DNA from: JADKIH01 sp964595205
GTDB taxonomy: Bacteria > Bacteroidota > Bacteroidia > AKYH767-A > 2013-40CM-41-45
Reading direction: 5' to 3'
Assembly: GCA_964595205.1 (NCBI GenBank)
Contig: CAZQOQ010000018.1
Location: forward strand, 183,496-247,495
DNA: 64,000 nucleotides
A program made the translations under genes and the position numbers. The notes below the pieces were generated by a model, which did not search any database, was not told the origin of the DNA, and worked only from the letters and a program-made list of their open reading frames with translations. This document shows positions 26,510 through 35,025 of the stretch, piece by piece (position 1 is the stretch's first letter; each line of letters begins with the position of its first letter).

Positions 26510-26806
26510 AATGAAGATTGAAATTGCGCAGTGAAGATAAAATTTAACTGCTTAATTGGGTAACGCTTCCGAAGCGTATAAACATCTACCCGGACCGTGG
26601 GAAAGATGATGGTTCTCTTTTAACCACTGTTGGCTCCAGGTTAGATAAGAGACACGGAGAATTCATTAAGAATCCCGGCAGCAAAACAATACGATAAGTA
26701 TAAACTATTTCTTTGTGACCTATGCGAAACCCTGGTGCCCTCTGTGGTTAAAAATCTGTAGTTAAAAAATTATATCCCTTTCCTCAATGAAGAATTAGAA
26801 ACCTAA
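26510..26806. other. Intergenic gap with a half copy of a dispersed repeat
   Basis: No gene is seen. The gap holds a short palindrome (ACGCTTCCGAAGCGT, about 26563-26577) and a single arm of the CTCTGTGGTTAAAA repeat near 26738-26755, the type found as an inverted pair at 16055-16218. The promoter of the MFS/TonB pair should lie here. Confidence 0.5.
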
Positions 26807-27352
26807 TCAGAATTTATAGGCTATTCCCAGGTTTAAAACACCAATACCATTTCCGAGTTCAACGAATCCTGCCCAGCTGCTGTTGAAATAATATCTTCCT
26901 CCGATAAATGCCGTTAATATCAGATCGGTGTCGCTAAAATCATATGGATAGTTTGGTTCATCGTTGGAATAGTTAACGATTCTTAATCCCAACATCAATC
27001 CACCATAAACATCAAATTTATCTGATTTAATTCCATTGTAATGGTAAGCGCTTCGGGCGCCAATTATAACGTAACTCCAGCTGCTGTTATAAACACTATA
27101 ATCGTAAGAATAACTTTTAAATCCAAGATAACCACCAAGACTGATCACTCCGGGGCCATCCACACCCCACATGCCTCGTTCATATTGAAAATTTAATGCC
27201 GGTGTTTCCGAATCTGTTGTAAATCCGCCTCCATAAGAACTTCCAAAACCGATGCCGACGCCAATTACATTTGAACCGAGTTCAAAATTTCCCTGACCAT
27301 ACACCGAATTCATTAACAACAAAGCGATTGCCCATGTAAAGATTTTTTTCAT
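26807..27352 (-). CDS. Small outer-membrane beta-barrel protein
   Basis: The 181-residue protein has a signal peptide (ending NSVYGQ). Alternating amphipathic strands with glycine and aromatic residues follow (VGIGFGSSYGGGF, WAGFVELGNGIGVLNLGIAYKF), and the terminal aromatic F is typical of barrels. It resembles porin-family small barrels of Bacteroidota. Function unknown; no operon partner. Confidence 0.72.
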   Translation of the reverse strand: MKKIFTWAIALLLMNSVYGQGNFELGSNVIGVGIGFGSSYGGGFTTDSETPALNFQYERGMWGVDGPGVISLGGYLGFKSYSYDYSVYNSSWSYVIIGARSAYHYNGIKSDKFDVYGGLMLGLRIVNYSNDEPNYPYDFSDTDLILTAFIGGRYYFNSSWAGFVELGNGIGVLNLGIAYKF

Positions 27353-27495
27353 TTCTATTTGTTTTTGATTTTATATTTATGCTGCTAAGTAATAAAAATA
27401 GGCCGCAGATAAATGATGTCTTCAGAAAAGTTTTGATTATTCCCTGGTTAATATGTAAAAAGAGGCGGGATATGATTCAATCCGTTTAAAAATAT

Positions 27496-27530
27496 TTGCA
27501 TTCAGGATAATTCTGCAAAAGTTATCTTTG
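27496..27530 (+). promoter_or_regulatory. Putative promoter of pgk
   Basis: TATCTTTG at 27523-27530 fits the Bacteroidota TAnnTTTG box, with a TTG at 27496-27498 upstream at slightly long spacing (24 bp). The pgk ATG follows 8 bp later, so the transcript would be nearly leaderless. Confidence 0.4.
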
Positions 27531-27538
27531 CAGCAACT

Positions 27539-28729
27539 ATGAAGACAATCGACGACTTTTCCTTTAAAAACGAAAAGGCTCTTATCCGTGTAGATTTCAA
27601 TGTGCCACTTGATAAGCAGTTTAATATCACCGACGACACCCGCATTCGTGCAACGCTTCCCACCCTGAAAAAAATTTTAAATGATGGCGGATCAATCATT
27701 CTCATGTCACACCTTGGTCGCCCAAAAGAAGGAGCCTCTGAAAAATATTCATTGAAGCATCTCACAAAACATCTTTCTGAACTTTTAAATCGAACCGTAT
27801 TATTCTCGGATGATTGCATTGGAGAGAATTCTTCAAAGCTGGCGGGAGCATTGAAGCCGGGTGAAGTGCTGCTGCTTGAAAATCTCCGCTTTCATAAAGA
27901 AGAAGAAAAAGGCGATAAAAATTTTGCAAAACAGCTATCTAAACTCGGAACGGTATACGTAAACGACGCTTTCGGAACTGCTCACCGGGCGCATGCCTCC
28001 ACATCTATCATCACCGAATATTTCCCCGGGAAAAAATTCTTCGGTTATGTCATGGCCGGCGAAATAAGAAATGCAGACCGGGTATTGAATCACCCCGAAA
28101 AACCATTTACGGCAATCATGGGCGGAGCGAAGGTTTCGGATAAAATTCTCCTCATCGAACAGCTGATGAAGAAAGCTGACAACCTGATTATTGCAGGAGG
28201 AATGGCCTTCACATTCATAAAAGCTCAGGGTGGAAAAACCGGCTCGTCTATCGTCGAAGAAGATAAACTAGAACTTGCAAATCACATCCTTCAGAAAGCA
28301 AAGGATACCAATGTCAAAATTTATTTGCCCGTTGATGCTGTCATCGCCGATAAATTTGATGCAAATGCAGAATCCAAGCTCTCCGACATCGATAAAATTC
28401 CCGACGGATGGATGGGACTCGATATCGGACCTAAATCGGAAGAGCTTTTTTCGAAAGTCATTCAGCAATCCAAAACAATTTTGTGGAATGGCCCCGCCGG
28501 CGTTTTTGAATTTGACAAATTCAGTCACGGTACTAAAACGCTTGCGCAACACATTGCCGTCTCCACATCGAAAGGAACTTTTTCACTCATCGGTGGAGGC
28601 GATTCTGCTGCTGCGATTAACAAATTTAATCTCGCCGATAAGGTTTCTTATGTTTCTACCGGCGGTGGAGCTTTGCTGGAGTATATGGAGGGAAAAGTAT
28701 TGCCTGGGATCGAAGCGGTTCTTAAATAA
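27539..28729 (+). CDS. pgk: Phosphoglycerate kinase
   Basis: This glycolytic enzyme transfers phosphate from 1,3-bisphosphoglycerate to ADP. Substrate-binding motifs are present: ALIRVDFNVPLD, ILMSHLGRPKEG and the basic patch NDAFGTAHRAHAST. Nucleotide-site motifs are also clear: FTAIMGGAKVSDKI, NGPAGVFE and IGGGDSAAAI. Length (396 residues) is standard. The gene stands alone with a hairpin 31 bp after its stop. Confidence 0.97.
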   Translation: MKTIDDFSFKNEKALIRVDFNVPLDKQFNITDDTRIRATLPTLKKILNDGGSIILMSHLGRPKEGASEKYSLKHLTKHLSELLNRTVLFSDDCIGENSSKLAGALKPGEVLLLENLRFHKEEEKGDKNFAKQLSKLGTVYVNDAFGTAHRAHASTSIITEYFPGKKFFGYVMAGEIRNADRVLNHPEKPFTAIMGGAKVSDKILLIEQLMKKADNLIIAGGMAFTFIKAQGGKTGSSIVEEDKLELANHILQKAKDTNVKIYLPVDAVIADKFDANAESKLSDIDKIPDGWMGLDIGPKSEELFSKVIQQSKTILWNGPAGVFEFDKFSHGTKTLAQHIAVSTSKGTFSLIGGGDSAAAINKFNLADKVSYVSTGGGALLEYMEGKVLPGIEAVLK

Positions 28730-28759
28730 CCATTGAAAGAAATTGGACGTTTTAGAGGG

Positions 28760-28786
28760 TATGTCATCACAATTTATGATGACATA
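28760..28786 (+). terminator. Hairpin downstream of pgk
   Basis: TATGTCATCA and TGATGACATA are perfect 10-bp complements around a 7-base loop, 31 bp after the pgk stop. It is followed by TCTTTCG and not a pure T-run. The rest of the gap to 29025 has no intact gene; a 28-codon open fragment near 28850-28932 (YEEMKNIYEGKF) may be the tail of a lost gene. Confidence 0.6.
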
Positions 28787-29025
28787 TCTTTCGATATTGA
28801 ATCGATTTGAGAACGAATTGTTTCATATTCTAAAGGCTTCAACTGAAACAAAAAGTCTTTTGGGGAATATGAAGAGATGAAAAACATATATGAAGGAAAA
28901 TTCAGACCAGGAAGTCCATCGCAGTTGGTTTAAGTTTAAGGTTTAAGGTCAATAAAATTTACTATTAGTTTCCCGCAGATAAAAACCACAGATTAGCGCT
29001 GATCCAATTTATGTGTAAATCCTGA

Positions 29026-29508
29026 TTAATAATTTTCTAATGAGGAAAAAACCGTCGTCGAAATATTCAACAACTTGTAATAAAAAAATGACTCCGCTTT
29101 CGCATCTGAATTCAACCAGCTTGTCGAGAAATTCATCTTGTTGAAGAAGAAGAAAAACAGGCTCAAAAGAAATGCATATTTGAATCCGCCGAAAATTGCA
29201 CCTGCTATCTTATTAAAAATCCCAAGCGCGACTATATTTATTAATCCTTCAAAAAGTTTCGCCAGAAAAAAAATTCCAATAGATATTCCAATCCATGCAA
29301 GCAGAAGTGAAACATAATGCAACGTAGTAGAATTGGTTGTAAAAATTTTTCCAATCCATGAGGCTAAAACATCGGCGATCTTAAATCCCAAAAAATAACA
29401 AACGAACATAACTCCCAAAATAGCGATCTCATAAATAAACCCTCTCATAAATCCACGAACGATTCCGATTAAAAGGAGGATTGAGATGATGATGTCGAGA
29501 GTGCCCAT
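29026..29508 (-). CDS. cvpA: CvpA family inner-membrane protein
   Basis: The 160-residue protein has the CvpA signature DIIISILLLIGIVRGFMRGF at the N-terminus and about four membrane helices, ending with a short cytoplasmic tail. CvpA is linked to colicin V production and envelope stress in other bacteria. Its molecular activity is not established. It is upstream of the TerB-DnaJ gene but separated from it by a repeat-filled gap. Confidence 0.85.
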   Translation of the reverse strand: MGTLDIIISILLLIGIVRGFMRGFIYEIAILGVMFVCYFLGFKIADVLASWIGKIFTTNSTTLHYVSLLLAWIGISIGIFFLAKLFEGLINIVALGIFNKIAGAIFGGFKYAFLLSLFFFFFNKMNFSTSWLNSDAKAESFFYYKLLNISTTVFSSLENY

Positions 29509-29513
29509 ATTTT

Positions 29514-29739
29514 GATTAGCCGATTAGCGGATTAGCCAATTAGCCAATTAGCCGATGACTGGTTAATTGTGAAATTGGTTACTGAACCAAAATGTTTTTT
29601 ACTTTTCAAAAATTCGCAAACCCTTCTGGCTAATTATATAACTGACTTTGTTTTATTGTAACACCCTTTCAAACACGAACCAGCCCCATCGGCTAATCGG
29701 CTAATTGACTAATTGGCTAATCGGCTAATCGGCTAATTA
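29514..29739. repeat. Paired inverted arrays of an 8-bp unit (GATTAGCC / GGCTAATC)
   Basis: About five copies of GATTAGCC or AATTAGCC (29514-29553) are mirrored by about six copies of GGCTAATC/T (29690-29739), enclosing about 135 bp of unique sequence. The right array runs into the stop of the TerB-DnaJ gene (29733). The design is the same as the 7-bp arrays at 14559-14870, but with an unrelated unit. Confidence 0.85.
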
Positions 29740-30461
29740 ATCCCCCGTTCCTTCTTCACCCTCTCATACGCCTCATTGATCTTCTGAAATTTTTCCTGGG
29801 CGTCTTTATGATATTCGGGACCTAAGTGGTGCACCTTATCCGGATGATATTTAATGGCCATCCTCCTGTATGCTTTTTTTATCTCCTCATCGGTAGCCGT
29901 GCGCTCAACTTCGAGAATTTTATAAGCGGAATCGACTTCCTTGACAAACATCGCTTTGATGCTCTCGAAATCGCGTGTGTTTATTCCAATTAAATGACTG
30001 ATCCGGCTTATCACATGGATTTCTGCAGCCGATGCCTGTCCGTCCGAAGTGGCAAGTCCAAACAAGAGGTGAAGCAACTGGATGCGCGACGGCATGTCGA
30101 CATTATGACGTATCTGATCGCATACCTCGCCGATCATAATTTCCTGTTTCAGTATTTCCCTGAACAGCAGCATGCGCTCTCTTGTATGATGTTCTCCAAA
30201 CTGGCGGGTGAAAAAAGTGCGGACAAACTCCAGCTCGGAACGCATTACCTTTTGATCAGCCTTGATCACTGCCGCACATAAAACGAGCAGCGCCGCACTG
30301 AAATCGTTCGGCAAAAATGATCTGGCTGAGGTGCCGCCGCCAGCTTTTACTTTTATTGCATCCTCAGAGATGGAGCCGATGGCAAAACCAAGTATTCCGC
30401 CGATTGGCCCCCCCAATGCCCAGCCGAGGCTGCCAAGTATCCATTTATTCCAGCCCGACAT
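29733..30461 (-). CDS. TerB-like and DnaJ-domain protein (DjlA-like co-chaperone)
   Basis: A glycine-rich N-terminal hydrophobic segment (GSLGWALGGPIGGILGFAIG) is followed by a TerB-type helical domain (residues about 50-150, with DQKVMRSELEFVRTFF). A C-terminal J-domain holds the HPD motif (AIKYHPDKVHHLG) and stimulates DnaK ATPase. The layout matches DjlA. The last codons are in a repeat array (ERGIN). Confidence 0.88.
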   Translation of the reverse strand: MSGWNKWILGSLGWALGGPIGGILGFAIGSISEDAIKVKAGGGTSARSFLPNDFSAALLVLCAAVIKADQKVMRSELEFVRTFFTRQFGEHHTRERMLLFREILKQEIMIGEVCDQIRHNVDMPSRIQLLHLLFGLATSDGQASAAEIHVISRISHLIGINTRDFESIKAMFVKEVDSAYKILEVERTATDEEIKKAYRRMAIKYHPDKVHHLGPEYHKDAQEKFQKINEAYERVKKERGIN

Positions 30462-30515
30462 TTTTACTATACGTTTTACAAGTTACTTTTTCAGTATCAC
30501 ACATTTCGCGATTCA

Positions 30516-31655
30516 TCAGTTAGGTTTACAATCACAATTCATTTCCCTCAGCGCATCCTTTATCATATCGAGAGTCAACACATCCAGCGTGTACGGATTC
30601 CTCATGATAGTAGCGCCATCCAGCCTGTCCTTTTCTTCTTTATCCGTCAGCATTTTTGAAATCAGTTTGGAAAGGCGTTTGCGTTCGTATTTTTTATGGA
30701 TGATATACGTTCTAAGCTGGGCGTCAGACATCCTCTTGCATGTATCGTTCATCAGGCTCTTATCTGCTTTCAGATATGCATCCGGATTCCTGCTAAACAG
30801 ATCGACCAGGTCCCATGACGAATTTTTTCTCTGGTAATCGGATGACAACTTATACATAGCCCTGTACCTGAAGCCTTCGGTGTTGGTGACATAAACGTGA
30901 TTGTCCTCATACTGAAGCATTCTCCATCTTATACGGCCGCCTTTACCATAATAAAGATACGTGTTGTTGAACCTCCTGTTTAACTGCCGGAATTTTTTCA
31001 GATCAAAGTCATTCAGGTTGTCGAAATAATGAGTGCGCAAAGACATCGTATGAATCTCTCCGTTGCAGTCGTGCGCGATTTTCTGCCAGCCCGTTATGGC
31101 CAGCCTTTCGCCCGGCGCAGTGCAGTAAATGGTATTCACGGTAATATTCTTTTCCACCAGTTGTTCTATCACATTGTCCAGATCTACCATCCCCGTATTA
31201 ACATCACCATTGCCGACAAGAAAGATTATCTTCTTCGCATCGGAATCCTTCGACCAGGAAATTTTTTTCAGGCATGTATTCAAAGCCGAACCCACATACT
31301 GATCGCCCTTCTCAACCCTTGACGGAATTCTGTAAAGAATATTTGACAGCCGCTCAAAATCGGTTCCAAGATCCCGGATTACTTTCGAATAGCCATTCGA
31401 TTTCCCATTACTGAACCTGGCATAAGTAACTACGCCAATGCGAAAATCCGGTCGCGGCTGGCAACGTGAAAAAAAATACCAGTAGTCCCACAGCCTGTTG
31501 CGGAAATGATCGATCAATCCGTTGGAACTATTGCTGAGGTCGAGGCAAAATACGATATCTATCGGTTTCCCGGCCGACTTCTGCGCCTGGCTAACCGGCA
31601 TGAAGACGGAAGTAAAAAATATTATTATGCCAACGAAAGATACTCTTTTATACAC
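30516..31655 (-). CDS. Exported von Willebrand factor A domain protein
   Basis: The signal peptide ends VSQAQK. The VWA domain begins with the metal-ion-dependent adhesion site IVFCLDLSNSSNG (DxSxS). The Asn/Thr loop GNGDVNTGMVDLDN lies near residue 150. The C-terminal third is charged and helical (LRTYIIHKKYERKRLSKL). The start is GTG 31655. The VWA core suggests adhesion or scaffold function outside the inner membrane; partner unknown. Confidence 0.78.
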   Translation of the reverse strand: MYKRVSFVGIIIFFTSVFMPVSQAQKSAGKPIDIVFCLDLSNSSNGLIDHFRNRLWDYWYFFSRCQPRPDFRIGVVTYARFSNGKSNGYSKVIRDLGTDFERLSNILYRIPSRVEKGDQYVGSALNTCLKKISWSKDSDAKKIIFLVGNGDVNTGMVDLDNVIEQLVEKNITVNTIYCTAPGERLAITGWQKIAHDCNGEIHTMSLRTHYFDNLNDFDLKKFRQLNRRFNNTYLYYGKGGRIRWRMLQYEDNHVYVTNTEGFRYRAMYKLSSDYQRKNSSWDLVDLFSRNPDAYLKADKSLMNDTCKRMSDAQLRTYIIHKKYERKRLSKLISKMLTDKEEKDRLDGATIMRNPYTLDVLTLDMIKDALREMNCDCKPN

Positions 31656-31820
31656 AGCTTTTAGAAAGGTGGCAAAGGTAACAATCCGGTAAAAATGAAC
31701 GGGTACTACTTTCTGCTTTCATCAGGAATAAATCACGAATGCGTTGTTAATTATTTCTGCCGAATCCTTTAGTCAACATAATAAATGCAGTTTATGATTT
31801 CGCAATGCGATACGGTTATC

Positions 31821-31828
31821 TAACTTTG
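31821..31828 (+). promoter_or_regulatory. Putative -7 box of the 31836 gene
   Basis: TAACTTTG fits TAnnTTTG exactly and lies 7 bp before the ATG. The TTTG-like -33 element is not clear, so this is a weak call. Confidence 0.35.
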
Positions 31829-31835
31829 TGAAAGT

Positions 31836-32174
31836 ATGGATGAGGATTTGGAAATACTTAAATCGAGGTGGGAATCACTTTGTAAAAAACTAACCGATGA
31901 TTTCGGCGATGAACCCGATCTGCAGGTAGTACTCTTTCTGATAGGCGTTCAGGAATTAGGCAAAGGCCCTCAGAAATTTTCGAAAGATGAAAAGCAGGAC
32001 CTGATGCACATTGCTGTTTGCAGGCTTCTGAGCACATATGGTTACTATGAATTAAAAGGCCTCGACCAGGATGGTTGGCCACATTGGGAACTCATCAAAA
32101 AGTTGCCTCCGCTCACATTGAGGGAGCAGGACTGGTTACTAAAACAGGCTGCGGTGGAATACTTTAACTTATAG
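31836..32174 (+). CDS. Conserved small hypothetical protein
   Basis: The 112-residue acidic protein has features of a conserved cytoplasmic family (DFGDEPDLQVVLFLIGVQEL, KDEKQDLMHIAVCRLLSTYG, then GLDQDGWPHWELIKKLPPL). I recall homologues only as Bacteroidota hypotheticals. No signal peptide or membrane helix. It converges with and overlaps the next gene by 6 bp. It is probably real, given its codon pattern, promoter box and complete layout. Function unknown. Confidence 0.7.
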   Translation: MDEDLEILKSRWESLCKKLTDDFGDEPDLQVVLFLIGVQELGKGPQKFSKDEKQDLMHIAVCRLLSTYGYYELKGLDQDGWPHWELIKKLPPLTLREQDWLLKQAAVEYFNL

Positions 32175-32534
32175 GTTCACGGTAGCGGAAACCGTTTCGT
32201 GTTCCTTTAACCGGATGAACGACCGGCCGGTATCGGGAGTTTTAATAGCTTCAATATTCAAAAATGCTTCGAGCTTAAATTCGAATTCGGCTTTGCCTGC
32301 TGCATCGCTGGTCTTAGTAACCCGCAATGTAGATTGCACACCATTCGTAGGGTTTACGGCTGTATCCTGCCATAGTGTTACCGTAGCACCCTGCACCGGC
32401 AAATTGTACCTGTCCACGACAGTTACCACCGCTTTCGTAGGGCCATCCTTTTTACAGGTTAGGAAGCTCATGGCTATAAAAAAACAAAAAACGACCAATC
32501 CGGTAATTTTGCCGCCACTTCCTTTTAAATTCAT
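32169..32534 (-). CDS. Small lipoprotein with carboxypeptidase-regulatory/Ig-like domain
   Basis: A lipobox lies in AMSFLTCKKD (residues 22-31). A single beta-sandwich of about 85 residues follows, with the typical PVQGATVTLW turn and DAAGKAEFEFKLEAF strand. This type of domain occurs in surface and periplasmic proteins. At 121 residues it is a one-domain lipoprotein of unknown role. It is divergent from the cyclophilin gene 48 bp away. Confidence 0.72.
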   Translation of the reverse strand: MNLKGSGGKITGLVVFCFFIAMSFLTCKKDGPTKAVVTVVDRYNLPVQGATVTLWQDTAVNPTNGVQSTLRVTKTSDAAGKAEFEFKLEAFLNIEAIKTPDTGRSFIRLKEHETVSATVNL

Positions 32535-32582
32535 TGATTTTAGCTATTATTGTCGTTTAATTGATACAAAAATATAATAATT

Positions 32583-33275
32583 ATGAAGAAAATCACTTTA
32601 ATTTATACGGTTTGTTTACTTCTTAGTGTTACGGTTAATGCACAAAAAGATAAAAAAGAAAAAGCCGATGCGAAAAAGCCCAAAGGAGAAGTCGAGCATC
32701 TTGTTTTGATATCTACCAGCATGGGGGACATGACCGTTAAATTATATAATGAAACGCCTAAACACAGGGATAATTTTTTAAAGCTCGTTGCTGACAGTTT
32801 TTACGACAGCTTACTCTTTCACAGGGTGATCAGAAATTTTATGATTCAGGGTGGCGATCCGCTTTCGAAGAATGCGGCTCCGGGAGTGATGCTTGGCAGT
32901 GGCGATAACGGTTACACGGTGCCTGCAGAATTTGTTCCGGGAATATTTCATAAAAAAGGAGCGCTGGCTGCCGCAAGAACGGAAAATCCTGAAAAGGCTT
33001 CCAGTGGTTGCCAGTTTTATATTGTACAGGGCCAGACGGTTACTGCCGACCAGATTAAAATGCTGGAGCAGCAACGCGGACTCGTATTCACTGACGAACA
33101 AAAGACCATATATACGACCAGTGGCGGGGTTCCGTTTCTTGATGGATCGTATACCGTTTTCGGACAGGTGGTGGAAGGAATGGATGTGATCGATAAGATT
33201 GCAGCAGTGAAGACCGCTCCCGGCGACAGGCCTGTGGAAAATGTTTACATTTTAAAGATGAAGCTCCTGAAATAA
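32583..33275 (+). CDS. Cyclophilin-type peptidyl-prolyl isomerase, exported
   Basis: After a signal peptide (ending VTVNAQ) and a lysine-rich linker, the cyclophilin core is clear: LLFHRVIRNFMIQGGDP, GALAAAR, SSGCQFYIVQG and YTVFGQVVEGMDVI. It catalyses cis-trans isomerisation of proline bonds in exported proteins. Catalytic Arg and Gln (FHR, FMIQ) are present. The length includes an insertion near residue 170 (MLEQQRGLVF) that I have seen in Bacteroidota members. pheS follows 30 bp downstream on the same strand. Confidence 0.92.
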   Translation: MKKITLIYTVCLLLSVTVNAQKDKKEKADAKKPKGEVEHLVLISTSMGDMTVKLYNETPKHRDNFLKLVADSFYDSLLFHRVIRNFMIQGGDPLSKNAAPGVMLGSGDNGYTVPAEFVPGIFHKKGALAAARTENPEKASSGCQFYIVQGQTVTADQIKMLEQQRGLVFTDEQKTIYTTSGGVPFLDGSYTVFGQVVEGMDVIDKIAAVKTAPGDRPVENVYILKMKLLK

Positions 33276-33305
33276 TTCAGGAGTATTCATTTTGAGGAGA
33301 GAGTA

Positions 33306-34334
33306 ATGCAGGAGAAAATAAAAGAACTTATTCACGAGATCGAAGTATTCACCGGCGAAACCAAAGAGCAGGTTGAATCATTCCGCATAAAGTATCTGAG
33401 TAAAAAAGGCGTTCTGGCCAATCTTTTTGCGGAGATGAAAAACATCGAGCCTGCGATGCGAAAAGATTTTGGCCTGCTCGTAAATGAACTTAAGACGAAG
33501 GCCGAAGAAAAACTCAGCACTTTACAGGATACATTAGGTGACGACACTTCGAAGAAAAAAGAAGATATCGATCTGACTCTTCCGGGGGAATCGGTTTCTC
33601 TCGGCTCTCGTCATCCGCTTTCAATTATACGAAATGAAATTATCCGGATCTTCGGCCGGATCGGATTTACGGTAGCCGACGGCCCCGAGATCGAAGACGA
33701 CTGGCATAACTTCAGCGCGCTAAATTTTCCGGAGAATCATCCAGCGCGTGATATGCAGGATACATTTTTTATCGACACCACAGATGAGAAGAATTCCATT
33801 TCATTACGTACACATACTTCTTCAGTACAGGTACGTGTGATGGAATCGACAAAACCGCCCATTAGAATTTTAGCTCCAGGACGCGTTTACAGGAATGAAG
33901 CGATTTCCGCACGCGCGCATTGTTTCTTTCACCAGGTGGAAGGACTTTACATCGATACGAATGTTTCATTTGCAGATATGAAACAAACGCTGCTGTATTT
34001 TTCCAAACAGATGTTCGGAGAAGATGCGAGGATCCGTCTGCGTCCTTCTTATTTTCCGTTTACGGAACCATCGGCAGAAATGGATGTGTCATGCAACATA
34101 TGCAAAGGGAAAGGATGTAATGTTTGCAAGTACACCGGCTGGCTGGAAATCATGGGCTGCGGTATGGTAGATCCGAATGTGTTGAGTAATTGCAATATCG
34201 ATCCGGAAATTTATTCAGGTTATGCTTTCGGCATGGGCATCGAACGAATCGCCATGCTGAAATATGACGTAAAGGATCTGCGATATTTTTCGGAGAATGA
34301 TGTGAGGTTTTTGAGGCAGTTTAAGGGGGAATAA
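33306..34334 (+). CDS. pheS: Phenylalanine-tRNA ligase alpha subunit
   Basis: The alpha chain of the heterotetrameric class II synthetase holds the catalytic core. An N-terminal coiled coil (residues 1-90) contacts tRNA. The class II motifs show as HPLSIIRNEIIRIFGRIGF, GRVYRNEAISARAHCFFHQVEG (motif 2) and GYAFGMGIERIAML (motif 3). A Cys-rich insert (CNICKGKGCNVCKYTG) is present near residue 265. Length is standard at 342 residues. pheT is not in this window, so the two subunit genes are unlinked here. Confidence 0.96.
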   Translation: MQEKIKELIHEIEVFTGETKEQVESFRIKYLSKKGVLANLFAEMKNIEPAMRKDFGLLVNELKTKAEEKLSTLQDTLGDDTSKKKEDIDLTLPGESVSLGSRHPLSIIRNEIIRIFGRIGFTVADGPEIEDDWHNFSALNFPENHPARDMQDTFFIDTTDEKNSISLRTHTSSVQVRVMESTKPPIRILAPGRVYRNEAISARAHCFFHQVEGLYIDTNVSFADMKQTLLYFSKQMFGEDARIRLRPSYFPFTEPSAEMDVSCNICKGKGCNVCKYTGWLEIMGCGMVDPNVLSNCNIDPEIYSGYAFGMGIERIAMLKYDVKDLRYFSENDVRFLRQFKGE

Positions 34335-34359
34335 GCTCTCTTTTATCACGGAGTTTTTT

Positions 34360-34436
34360 TGTTTTACTGTTTTTTTGTTTGATTGTTTTTTTGTTTGGTT
34401 GTTTTTTTGTTTGATTGTTTTTTTGTTTGATTGTTT
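34360..34436. repeat. 16-bp T-rich tandem repeat after pheS
   Basis: About 4.7 copies of GTTTTTTTGTTTGATT follow the pheS stop by about 25 bp. Long T-runs could end transcription. It begins a 755-bp stretch (34335-35089) without a gene; 34437-34823 shows nothing I can name. Confidence 0.75.
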
Positions 34437-34823
34437 TGAATATCTTGATTGTTTGTTCCATAGGGCAATAACATTAAGTTAAGTACCGACTCCTTCTGGT
34501 CCAAATATTTACCTGGAGAATCAAATGGTGATTGGTACATTTTCGGAAAGTGAACTTTCAAATTAAACTACAGGTTTTAGTTTTTGTAAATAGACATTAT
34601 TTAAGGAACATCTGGTATATGCTTATACCCAACCTATAAAAACGCAACTTGCTTCGACGGATTGGGGAAATCCTAAGAAGCAATCAGTTATTTATTTTAT
34701 GGTTGGGAGCAAATCCTTCGCAGCAGGAAACGTCTATTAAGTTATGAATTAGAGATTTCAACTAACCACCCACAAGTTCTCTTCGAGCAATGTCATTTAG
34801 TTGAGTTAAAAGATTTATTCGTT

Positions 34824-35015
34824 GTCAATTTATGGAATTATCAAGCCAGTTAGGGCCAGTCTCCGGTTAACTTTTGGGCTATTGTCTTGTCAATTTATGG
34901 AATTATCAGGGCCCGTTAGGGCCAGTCTCCGGGTAACTTTTGGGCTATTGTCTTGTCAATTTATGGAATTATCAGGGCCCGTTAGGGCCAGTCTCTTGGT
35001 AACTTTTGGAATATA
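34824..35015 (+). repeat. Three tandem copies of a 65-66-bp repeat with hairpin cores
   Basis: Units start at 34824, 34889 and 34955 with GTCAATTTATGGAATTATC. The second and third contain GGCCCGTTAGGGCC, a 5-bp stem with GTTA loop. The first copy has diverged at that point (AGCCAGTTAGGGCC). The repeats lie just left of the IS200-like element, whose own flank has a related hairpin (GGCCCTAAAGGGCC at 35743-35756). An open frame runs through because the unit is a multiple of three, but it does not look coding. Confidence 0.8.
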
Positions 35016-35025
35016 CAAGAGCCCT

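Noticed and set aside
34824..35015. CRISPR array from the three 65-66-bp repeats
   Set aside because: Units are directly adjacent with no unique spacers, repeats are too long, and no cas gene is nearby.
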